The notes under the pieces: generated by a model
Databases searched by the model: none
Told to the model about the DNA's origin: nothing
Seen by the model: only the letters and a program-made list of their open reading frames with translations
In this document: positions 27,243 to 39,900 of the stretch, piece after piece
Numbering within the stretch: position 1 is the stretch's first letter
Layout: each line of letters opens with the position of its first letter
Program-made: the position numbers and the translations under genes
NCBI RefSeq assembly: GCF_001411555.2
Contig: NC_049905.1
Location: forward strand, 2,914,001-2,978,000
DNA length: 64,000 bases
Reading direction: 5' to 3'
Source: Juglans regia
Taxonomy: Eukaryota; Streptophyta; Magnoliopsida; Fagales; Juglandaceae

Positions 27243-30200
27243 TTACTCGGATTGGAAATAACTATCATAAATGGAAAGCTTATCAAATGCATCAAAATTT
27301 GCCTTTAGTCCAATAAACTGGCTGCCCAGCTGTGCACAACCAGCATCTGGCCACCTGCAGACTCCATCTCGACCGCGTAAAGGGCATAAGGTTTCACACA
27401 CTTGTCCAATTGGATTTTTAGGAATAACGTCCTCGGCCATTACTGTAATGGAAACAGAGAGATCTGATTTCTCATCATGATGCAAAGTACCATCCAATTC
27501 TCTTTTCAAAGGGGTACTGGTGAATTTCTTTGGAGCATCTGCTGGGTTGCCCTCAATGCCAACGGTAAAATCACCCGTGCTTGAGAAGTGTACCTTGCAC
27601 CCCATAGACTCTACTGCTCGCTTTATGGCCTCACTTTCCTTGCTGGCCCTCTTTGCCAGGTTCATAGCTGAGCTGTTCAGCTGCTTTTCATTCCGTAACT
27701 CTGCATTCAATGATTCCATGGCAACTGCAACTTCTTTAGCTTTCCTCTCTGCTACCTCTTTCGCCTGTTCACAAATCCAACACAGTTTTAATATGGATAT
27801 CAATATTAGATCAACATAAAACCCCATCCAAAAGGAAATCTCTTTTTTTAATTTTTTTGGGGGAAAGGGAGGGAGAGGGGGGAGATTTAGTAGCCATAGG
27901 ACATAAGTAATTTATCACCTTCTGCAGCTCAGAAAATTTTATAGCCATCTTTCGACATTGCGATTCAAGCTCCCCAGCTTGGGCTTCTGAAGGACAAGCC
28001 CAACGAAGATGAAATTGGGGCCACAGAGTTGGGGCTAAGGCTGCTGCAGGAGGTAATAGTGGACCACCGTGTTTTGATGGATCATAAAACAGGTTGAAAT
28101 GCACATGAGAGCTTCCCTCTGAAGCGCGCAAATCACCCAAATATGCCCACAGACATCCACAAACTTCAGAAACACCACTTTGCTGCCTCTCCTTTTCACT
28201 GAAATCAAAATATAAAATGAGAAAAATGATACCTATTAGCTCCTGCAATATTCAGCATCAGAAGAGTTTGCTTCTTTTATTGAGCATTCACTATATAGTT
28301 CTTCCTGCCTGATAGAACCTTATATAATTGAATGATCAATCAATCATTGAGATGATTTAGTGCATGTTTGGGTTTGAGTTTGGAGACTTAAAAAGTGCTT
28401 TTAATAGCCTAAAGTTTTTTTAAAATAAAAAATAGTATGTTTGGTAATTTTATATAAAGTGCTTTGAGAACCTAAAAAAAGCTGAAAATCCACTTTTTAA
28501 AAAAGCACCAAATTGAAGCATTAGTTGAAAAGCTCCTGCAGATAATACTGAATTTTTAAAAAACCACTGTAACTAACTTTAAAAGTGCTTTAAAAGCTCT
28601 ACAATTAAAAGCCCTCCTATGAAAAACTATTTCTTACCACAATCCCAAACAGGCCTTCAGATAGAATAACCTTTTTTTCTTTGAAATAAAACTTTTGTAT
28701 TGTAAGTGCAGAATAATTACAACACCATTGGAAAGAGAGTTGAATGAGTGATCAGTGCACAACAAAATATAAGCAGACGTTAAAAACTAATAATATTTGG
28801 ATGTTTAGTAGTTATATGTATATATGATAAAATGATATTCCACAACGAATTTTCAATTACACAATGTGATGGGAAGAGAGGAGATATATCACTCAAGATG
28901 GAAATATATATAAATATATATATATAAGTGAAGAAAATAGAAATTGCGTAGATGAAATTTAGCCCTGCCCACCAATTTCTGACCTTTCTATTTAGCATTG
29001 TTACATCAGTCAAAAATTCCATTCCATTTTAGGTTTTCTTTTTTCTAATAAAATTTCGATACATTATCTACAAGTTTCCCCACTTTTAGTATGATGCTAC
29101 ATGTAGACTCACTAGAAGCACCGAATGTTGACAAACCATTTTGTGTGTTGGTATGACAATGATCGAGGTAAACCCCTGATGTTTTAGCATTATGAACCAA
29201 TACAATTGCACCCCAAAAGAGAAATAAAAATGGGTTTCCCCCAGAATTATTAACTATTTATCAGTTGGCATGCCACATCCTGCGTTCAACTACAAAATAG
29301 CTAGGCTACATGAAGCAAATGCATGCCAGAGATCATACTTCGAAATTTAATGCATGCTTGAGACCCAAGACTTCAATTTATTGTATTCAGGCCAATGCTG
29401 AGGAAAGAAAATTACCTATTACCAAAGAAGTTTCCAAAACGACAGGAAAGCATACAGTCCAAGAAATCCACCAGAAAATCCTAAATCACCAGAAAGTATA
29501 CATATCAGCGAGCAATTGTTTTCTGATATAAGTATAAAATAGAAAGGGAAGAAAATAAGATGCCCATCAACAGAATTAAGTGATTCGAGAGAACCATGAA
29601 ACTTAGTGTCACATATGGAAGAAGACCGCTCACCGAGGAGAACTCAAAAGCAAAAGGATAAATCCGCAACAATTGTGAAACACAATCAATCCACTGCAAG
29701 ATAGGCATAAAAACAAGATTATTAACTATTAACAAATCATCAAGCAAAATTGGGGGGCCATGCAACATGTTCTCAGTTTAAATTTGATTCATGCCATGCT
29801 TGACATCAACTCTTTACATAATCTCAAGTGGAGAAACCGTACGTACTTCAATGGAACAAGAGAGTTTGACAATGACCTATAGGAAAGCAAAAATGATAAT
29901 AACTACCAATTTAATGACACATTGACAACCATTAGTCTGAAAAACTTAAGTTGGCAAGGAGTGCCATTTAAGTGGACCTCATCCTTCGCTCCATTATTAT
30001 CAGTTTGGCTTGTCTCTTTTGGAAAGTCAAGGCTTGCTCCATTCCTTTGAAAAAGAACAGGGGCCCCACTTGCCACTCCTCACATTCTTAGCTCATCTGT
30101 GGCCCATCTGAACCTTTTGATCTTGAGTCAAGGATCAACAGGTTCTGTTCAGGGCTTGCAGTTCCTTTTGAAACTTATAAATAATTTTAGCCATGGGAAG

Positions 30201-33200
30201 ATTCTATTAGGGCCTGAACAAAGCTTCTTCCCATCCAATAAATATATAAATTCATTCAAAGAAAAAGGAAAGAAACGAAAACATCAAGGCCTTGGCCCCC
30301 TTTTAGTTTCGCCTAGATCCTTTAGGCTCGAACTGGGCCTGTTAGGGTTCAGCAGCATTTCTAAATCTTGCCCTAGCATTTTGGGTTTGATTATTCTAGT
30401 GACTGTCTTGTGAAAGGATAAGTTTTGTCTCCCTAAATTTAGTATCATGGTACACACCTGCAAAAAAATGGGAGAACAGTTATTTGAATTCTGTGCATGA
30501 GGTGGACTTGGAGCTTGAGATGTAAATGATCCTGATGATTGCCGCCCAGGAGATGATGAGAAACTCCCTGCAGAAGACTGTCTTGATAACTCAAAAGGAT
30601 TGCTGCCACTACCAGATACTGTAGGCATTCCTGTTCTTTCTGAAAATGGATGTCCAAATGCCAGCCAATCTTTCTCGACAAGCGCCTGTATAAAGATGAA
30701 AGATCCAAAATTTCAGAATAGGTAAAAATCCAAAGTAACTAAGGCATTCATGCAGGTATCAGCGACAGGCATAGATATTGTCAAACTAAATACTTGACAA
30801 TGCAACCCCAAAAGACATAGGTAAAACTTGAAACACAAGATGCATTTCAGTTCCAAAATATTGCTGAAAATGTAAGTAGATGAGGGAAAAAGAATAACGA
30901 AATAAAACCTAAAATGTGAGAGTCCTACACAAAACCTTGCATGCAAAAATAGGTCTTAATCAAAATGCCTCTCACAAAAAGATAAAACATAATCCAAATG
31001 AGCTTCTTTCTTTACGATGTATCTCGATCTTTTCTAGCCTTGAAACTAAACTTGGAAAAGAGTGAATTGGTTCCAGTTAGGGATGTAGAAGATGCAAAGA
31101 GAGTAGCACGAGAACTTGGGGGTGGTAAGCAGTCCTCAAACAGCCTACCTTGGTTTGTCATTAAGGCTATATCAGTTTGAGATGTAATTGTGAAAAGAAT
31201 GGAAGGGATATATGCAGGATTGCGGGAACATCATGTTGGTCTTTTATATGTAGGAAGAGAAATTGATAAGAAATTATGAGATGTTATAGGGATGGAGTGA
31301 AGTACCACTTGGTGAGTTGAGATAGATCCTGCTACCATAAGTAGTGGCACTCAGAGATGTTTTTGATATAGCAGATTCATTTGTTGTGGATGGGGATGCT
31401 TGGCAAGAGTTACAGCATGAATAGGAGCTATTGAAACTCCTTTTCCTAAATTGTTTGTCACTGTAGTGGATAGAGGTGCAACTATAGTGGGGTATGCACA
31501 TAGGATAAGGGTGAGCTTCACTGGTGTCGTGAATTTCATTGGCATTGTAGGAGTAAGACCCTGAATTGTTGATAATTTCTATGACTTACTTTATGCATAG
31601 AATTAATGAGAGGAGAATAGATTGGGAGAAATAGCATCTAAATCAGAATTTCAATGCCAAACGCTTTTTGAAGATTGAAGGCTGATTTTCTATGACGAGT
31701 CATTTGGAAGGAAAAGGGTCTGGAAAAAAGTGACTTTTTCACTCGGACAGTGATACAAGATAAAGTCTTCAAGCATGATCACTTCAGGAAGTATGAGAAA
31801 ATAACTCTTTATTGCATCTGTATTGGCAGACCAAGTGGGGAGAATTAACCACCTTCTACATTATGCTATTGCTAGGGAGCTTTGTCAGTTGGTACTCTCT
31901 TTACTTAGGATCTCTTGGGCTATGCCTTATTCAGTGAGGGAGCTTTTTGTGGGTTGGAGAGGTGAAAAAAAAACCAAATTAGTGATATGGACTGCAGTAA
32001 CCTTCGGCCCATATGAATTCAAAGGGACAGTATACATCCTGTGTACACGGTTATGCCTATTGCTTTCATCACTAAAATTCTTGATTACTTAAAAAATGAT
32101 GTCGGGGAACCTCTCCAAGGCAGGGTCCATTGGACCCACCCCTGCAGAGTAAACCCCGGTCCTGTGCACCGCACCCTCGGAAGTTTCCATACACGGAACT
32201 GGTTAAAAAATGAAATTTTGAAGGGACAAAAATGGTAAGACCTTGGATGAACTAATTAGCTTCACTTGAACTGAATGTTATTCTTGAGATCACTTTTCAA
32301 TTGGATAAGGCGATTTTTTTTTTTGGGGAGCTTGCTTCTTTCTCCTGTTTGGGTCTTTCTAGATTTTCATAATTTTATATTTGGATTTTTCTCTTATTTC
32401 TACCATCTCTTGTTCTACAGCTACTAGCCTTTGATTTTTTTAACCTTATCAAAAAAATAATAATAATAATATAAATAACATAATCCAGAAATTTCCAGTT
32501 AGCACCTGAAACCCTGTGAATGTCCGATAGTATGGATCGAGCAGCAGACTAGCAAGTGAAACCAACTGAGTTGTTCTATCCCATCCATCACTACACAATA
32601 TGAAAGTGGGTCAACAGAATAGTGTTATATTCCTTCTGTCCCAAATTACTTGGGCTCGAAATGGCGAGATTATTTATAGAGTTAACAAATAAGACATTTA
32701 AATTGTGACAGGACAGTAACCTGCAATGTATAAGAACTGATGCTGATTCCAAAGCAACACGTGCAGCAATCCAAGCCGAACCAGCCAAGACATTCTGAAT
32801 ATGTATTAACCAACCACTGTCACCAAGGGTTGATACTGAAGCAGACATACTGCTAAGGTTGCCTCCACCCCAACTCCATCCACCATGTCTCTGTCAACAA
32901 GCTTAGCATCAGGCAATCTCACCATTGCAAACAAGACACTGTAGACAAATATTGTTATAAATGCAAAGATAATATCAATTACAGTTGAATGAAAATGACT
33001 TGTGAGATTATCCTTGCCTCAGAGGTCTTAAGAAGGCTTTAAGAATTTTTCAGGCATCATAAATGTGGCTCACATACACGAATTCATAAGCAAGCTGTGC
33101 TGCTTAAGGTTACTGGGCACTATGGATAGAGATGAAAGGAATACTAGACTATCATCCAAGATTTTATCCCAGTCGATGGTTACAATCCTCATCACTATAT

Positions 33201-33905
33201 CCTTGAGTCAACCGTACTTGCAGACAGGGAACCAACAGCGGATCATAAAAATACATGAAACTTATTTTCTAACGTCTTTCACTGAAAGGCTATATTTGAC
33301 AACTGTATTTGTTTTAATAGCGTGTACAACCATGACTTGTTTATACACAATGACTAAGTCCAAGGTGCAAACTCAAAGGTCAAATTTCAAACTTTAATCA
33401 CATCATTGCTTCAATGTTAACATCCACAATGACTAACTAGAATGCTTCCATCAATAAATTTCAATAATACAATTATATATCTCGTGAAATGGACTTCTCT
33501 CCCCATCAAATGAATTAATTAATGTAGACCAGCACTGGTAAAGCAGCCAGATCTACATAAGATTCTGAGACCAACCAGGAATGATGACATTCCATCTGAT
33601 GAAGTGGCGCCATGAGTATCCAAGTAGTCTCTTAGTCGAGCAAGACTATCCCTCATTGTGTGTATGTTGTCTATCCCAAAGAATACTATCTGATAAAAGA
33701 AAAAAAAGAAGAATAATAAGGAACATGACACCATCATGTAATATGAATTTGAAGTTCACCAAGAGATTGATAATCTAACAGCACAAGCCGTAGAGAGACC
33801 TCAGACTGAAAATAATTTGACGATGACTCTGAGCCACCTCCCATTGCCCCATTTGCCAAAGCATTTTTCCTAGGTCTTGCATCAGCAATATATAGCTTCC
33901 TTGGG

Positions 33906-33938
<33 letters not shown>

Positions 33939-36900
33939 TAGAAGAAGAAGAAGAAGAAATCAATCAATGTTAACCCATAACAACAGAAGTAAAAAAGCCT
34001 TAAAAAAGAAAAATAATTACCTTATAGAAGAGATTAGCAACACATGTCAACGATTATGACTAATACAATACATATAATAATTTGCATATAAGTAGATATC
34101 ACAGAAAGATGTAATTACAATTTCTTGCAAACATGGGCACCTGGAAATAATAAAATAAAACCCGTTTCTTCTCAGCATGAAAATAAATTGTTTCTCAAGA
34201 GTAAATACCAAACCCGCACATCTTTTTGGCTTCTACACTCACATATACAGATACTGATGCACATACATCTGTTAAATATTTAACTGGCACATACAAGCTT
34301 CATCATTGAAATTATTGATAGAACTTGCATGATATAGAAGAGAGAAAAAGAAAAGAAGAAATTGTATACACCTACCTCCGTGGCCCACTCACACCAGAGA
34401 GATGAGTGCAAAGACCGGCAACAAGCTTTTCATCAGCGTTGCTGCAGAAAAATGCAGAGAAGCGAATCCATATAATTTCAACAGATAAGGATAAAAGATA
34501 AACTTAACACTTCAAATCTCCAATTACCTCCTCATATTCATCATAAGACCAACCAATGGTTGAGATGAACGTGCAAGGACAGCTCCAGTTCCTGCAACTC
34601 ACCACATATGCAAAAACATAAGTCAGTCATTATAGGCAAGCGAAAAAAAAGGTCTGTTACATACCAGGATCACACCATGAAACTACAGGCAATCGACATC
34701 TTGCCCGAAATGTTGAAGCCTGAATCACCTCTTCATCACTACATCAACAGTCATACAAAATTATTACATGTACAATTCCAGAATCAAAATGTAGTCAACT
34801 TTATCAACAATACAAATATATCAGCCAAAATCAGAGAGTTATAGTATAGATCTCACCATCTTACCTAATCCCTTTTGGCACAATCAAAGCAAATGGATAA
34901 GTTTGGCACATTGTATGGTTGGAATTTAGGCTAGTTATTCTCCACAAGTCATTGGATAATAGGAACAACCCCTTCTCAATCATACTCATTGATGCACGGT
35001 AGGATCCTTTTCCAAGAAGCCGGAAATACTCATTTAGTAACCGCACCTTTGGGTTAGTATTGGTGAATTTGGAAGGTCCAGAAGCAAAAGCATAAAGATC
35101 CCATAAGCTTGCTGGTTTAGTGCACCTTAATAATGCATCAAATACTGCACGTCTCTGCAAAATTAACAAACCATACAACATGCAATAAGCAGCCAGTGGA
35201 ATTGAACAAGAATGATTAATCATATTATTGAAAAATTTTAATTGCAATCCGTTTGACACACCCAACACACCACTAAAGTGGGTCCCACAATAATGAAAAA
35301 GTATTAGTGTTTGACTTTTTTTTATAACTATAATGGGTCCCACATCAGGTGGTGCATTGGCACACCAGGCTTGCAAGTAGCAAAACTCAATATCAAATTG
35401 TTGCTTGACACTTTTTGAATTATTGATCATTTTAAACTCCAAAGTTAAAAAACAAATATTACAATTGAGGGCAAAAAAGAGTGCAGTACTGAATACAGTA
35501 ACAACATAAAGTGAAACTTGTGTTTAATCCTTTGGAACGTTAAACATGGGAAGTGAATACAGTAGCAGCTGAAAATGAAATTTACCTGCTTTGTTCTGGG
35601 GCGGAAACCAAAGACAATAATTCTCATATCTTTGCCTGCAAAATAATAGAGGAGCCATTATTTCTCCTACAATCTCCACAAAGAAGCACCAAGAAAATAA
35701 CTAGATAACTGGTTACATCATATGGAATACAACACAAACTAGGCCAAAGAATAACGTAGCCAACTATCAATATATGTAGACACTATTCCACTACTAACTA
35801 GCGGTGATGAAAAAGATGATCACTTGTAATAAAATCAGTGGAAGAATATATCTTATCTGGGAAATCACCATTTGTCCCAAAAACTTAAACTGGTAGAAAG
35901 AGGTAGATTTATTATTTGTATTATATTCTTAACACTCCTCTACTTATAAAAAAAAAATATTCTTAACACTCCTCACGTGTGGGCCAGACTCTCTTTTAAA
36001 GGGTGGCCCAATGCGGAGAATATCTAATTAAATGGGGTAGAGTGTAGAGTCAGGGTTCGAACTCTAGACATATGCTCTGATACCATTCAGTGACCATAAC
36101 CCACAGCCCAGGCCCCCATAAGCCATTAGGGAGTGTTCTGGCTAGCGCTCTTTTGACTAGGCAGTCAAAGGTATTATCAGCTAACACACTTGCTTTTGTT
36201 AGGTGGGTCCACGGCAGAGAGCCTCACTTCCTGCTCTACAAGAGTGAGAGTTCCAGGACACTTTAGATGCTCTAATACCATGTGAAATCACTACTTGTCC
36301 CAAAAGCTTAAGTTGATGGGAAGATGTAGATTTAATTATTTGTATTATATTCTTAACATTATCAAAAAAGAATCTAAACAATATTAAATTGGAGCTCTCT
36401 TGGAAAAGTAAAGTATTACAATGGGTTAGGAGAGATTTTCGGACTAGAAGTTTGTGATTGCTGATTACAAAATGTTTCTGTACATTCTTGTTTGGATTTC
36501 AAGACGGATGGGGGATCCATTTTTGGAACCTTAGATTTACTCATGCCTTTCGTGAGTGGGAACTTGAGTCAGTGGCCTCACCTTTTCTTTTACAATGTGC
36601 TAATATGCATGAAAAGTGAAGTGGTTATAGGATGTATTAGAAGCTAAAGCATGGGGATCAACTCAATCTTCATACTTATTACGAGCCATTAAAAGGTCTC
36701 AAAAGTGGCTGATCAGTGAAGTTTCAATTGCATAGAGATAGTTCAATCTAGAATTGCCCCCCCTCTTTACTTTCTGTGAACGGTTTTGACAGAAATGACT
36801 GCACATTCACAGCATTGGGTCATCTATTATTGGGCGAAAGCCTAATTCTGACAATCACCACCATCTCTTGCTTTCACCACCACCACCAAGGCAACATCTA

Positions 36901-39900
36901 GAGCATATCACCTAGAGCACTAACATCCACTGCCAACACATCCAACCATCTAATGTTGAACAATGTAGTTTAAACAGCATCTTGTCAAATGCAATGGCCA
37001 TTCAAATTGAATTCTAAGTAGTCCTCAAAGAAATTACAACTTCTTGAAACACACGCTTAAAATGATAGATAGTAATCGAAAGGATAATTAAGAAGTCAGA
37101 AGTAGAAATGCCAACAAAAATAAAGAGAAGGAAACTATTAGAAAGCATACCTACAACCTGAAGAAGTCTTCGTGACGGTGTCTTGTCGTGTTGACGAGGG
37201 GCAGATTGAAGCCTAACAGCCTACATTAACTTAAAAGTATTAAATTAAGCATACAACTACTTCAAACTAAAAGAGTCCCAAAGTAAAGGGTGGAACCAAC
37301 ATCAAAGGTCAAACAATGTGACTAATGCACATCAAATAATCTAAATCAAGGAAAAAAAAACCAAGGGAATTAATGTTGTCAGATAGTTAAGTGTCACATC
37401 TCCTGGTAAAACGTTGGGATCAAAATGATGATCGTGGAACAGAAATTTGCATGAAGTTAACAAATGATTACAGCACCTCTCATAATTTCTTATCAAGCCA
37501 TTCTTTTACTAGGTCTGTAAATTGCATTTCATTCCTGGCCTAGAAGGGAGGGAGGGAGAGAGAGCTAAGCTGCCTACAAGTGTAGAAACTAGAACTCAAA
37601 AGCCTCGAGATTCATTATAACTTGAAGCAAGACTCAGCTAGACTAATGCATATCAAGCCAAGGTAAAAGTAACAGACAATAACCACTTATTGGCACAAAG
37701 AAGAAATGTGTGGTCTGTGCATAAGCAGAGTTGGCAAAACCAGATAAAAAATGCCATCCCTAACTTCACCCTTGTTTCTTATATCCTACCTCTTCCATTC
37801 ATGTTATCTTCAATCGTCCAAAACCCCTGGCTTTCCATCTTCAACCTTACCATCAATAGAAAACATTCCTAAATGACGGTAGATCAACTCAATAAACCCA
37901 GCTTAAAAGAAGAAATGCATGGTCTGGGCATAATCTCCCTTGCTCAATACCTTGATGTCATAGCTAGGGTAGTTTGCTGTGGTACAGCCCAAGACTTGGC
38001 GCAACTCAAGTCCTGCTCTTTTGGCTGAGCTTATCTTTGATACCACTTGTAATGACCCAAGAAAAGTGTTTGCCACATTTGCGCTAATATTCCAAATGGA
38101 CTAATTATTGTTACAATTGGAGCTCCTTGGAATTATTCTAATGTCCAAGTACTTTCTCTCAAGCAATGTGAGAGCTCATTCACCATTTTCTCATAGATGT
38201 GATGTGTTACATGGAAACTTGGTTAAGGTGGAAACAAGTTGCATTGTGATAATCTAGCGTTTGTGATAATCTAGCGTTTGAATGTGGCTAAATATACATA
38301 ATAGCACATCATCTCACCCTTATAAGAAAAACAAATAAATAAATAGAATACACAAAAATGAAGCTCCATAAGCTACATTAAAATTTAATCATATCCTTGT
38401 TTCGGGAAAAAACATCACAATGAAGCTACACATACATATACTCCATGCTGAACAACTAAGTCAAAGTTCCAAGTTCAAGTTACCACAACATGAACACAAC
38501 AAAGAAATGCAAAACAAGAAACTAAATAAGTGACAACTTGCCATCTTGTTGAACTTCTCTATGGTGGCCAGTGGCACTGTGCCAAGCGCAATGATATTCC
38601 TTGTACCTTCACTCTTACAAGGGAAAGAAAGAATATTAGAAAACTACGGAGTTATGACAAATACTCAAGGTAAGCACCATAACCACAAAAATACAAAGAC
38701 AGAAGTGTGTGGGTGTAGATATATTCATGCATCCATCAAAGAGCACTCAGAAGCATAAAAGCATACACCCACATCAACACATGCGTGCATACATGCACCA
38801 GACCACATACCCACGTCTGCATGCATACGAAGATACTCGTATAGAGCATCAATCGAAAATTCTCTTTTCTGTTTTTGATAAGTAAGATAAATCTTTATTG
38901 AATTAAGTAATAAGGAGTAACCCAAGTACACATGAATTATACAAAGATAACACCTATTTACAAGTTAAGAGCTAGAAAATGATACAAGAAAGTCATGAAA
39001 GCTAGATCCATTTAATACACCAACAGAAGCCCAAAGAAATAAGGTGTGGAAAAAGAAACTTCTAAGCTCATCCAAAGAGTTCCTGATCTTCAAAATCTGA
39101 CCATTCCTTTTCGAGCCAAATACACCACATGAGACAAAGGAATCATTCTCCATACAGTAGCAATTTGGGGATTGCCCTAATGGCCTTCCCAACAAGCAAA
39201 CAGATCCACCACCCTCCTAAGCATCACCCATACAAATCCGGTCCTGCTAAAGATTTAATCCCATAACACCCTTGCCGCCTCACAATGAAGTAATAAACAT
39301 CCACAGATTCATATACCAGATTCCAAAAATCAATTTTAAAATGCAATGCACATTGAGCCACTTATATTTTCATCTAAAGAAAATTATGTTAACAAGCAGA
39401 GAGTATTTAATTCATAACTTACAAGAAAAATAAGACGAAAATTGGTTACTATCAAGGTGCCTGCTTCATCAGTATTAACCAAAACGACACCATATCCCTG
39501 AAAGCAAAGTACATAGTTATTTATACATTTAGATAGCAAACAATCACAAAACAAGTAGCAAAAAAAGGAACAACTACTAGTTGCATTTTAAGTACTGAAA
39601 TACCACTACCCATTACCTTTTTTCAATTATTAGATGTTAAAGTTCAAACACATTCATCATAACTTTTGAATTCTTGAAAGATTGACCAGTTTTACATATT
39701 ACCATAAACAATCATAGAAAAGGAAGATAAGTCCAGATTTGCGGAAGCGCAGGGTGATCATAGTGGATTGGTGTTGTATGTGTAAGAACTCCGGTGAGAT
39801 TGTGGATCATCTCTTACTACACTGCAAGACTGCTAGAGTATTATGGAATGAAGTGTTCAGCATATTAGACATAGCTTGGGTCATGCCCGCTACGGTGGAT

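Noticed and set aside
38030..38300. A possible further LTR with a TTTGATACCACTTG primer-like site
   Set aside because: The minus strand reads CAAGTGGTATCAAAG, close to a primer site, but no second repeat, purine run or duplication could be found.
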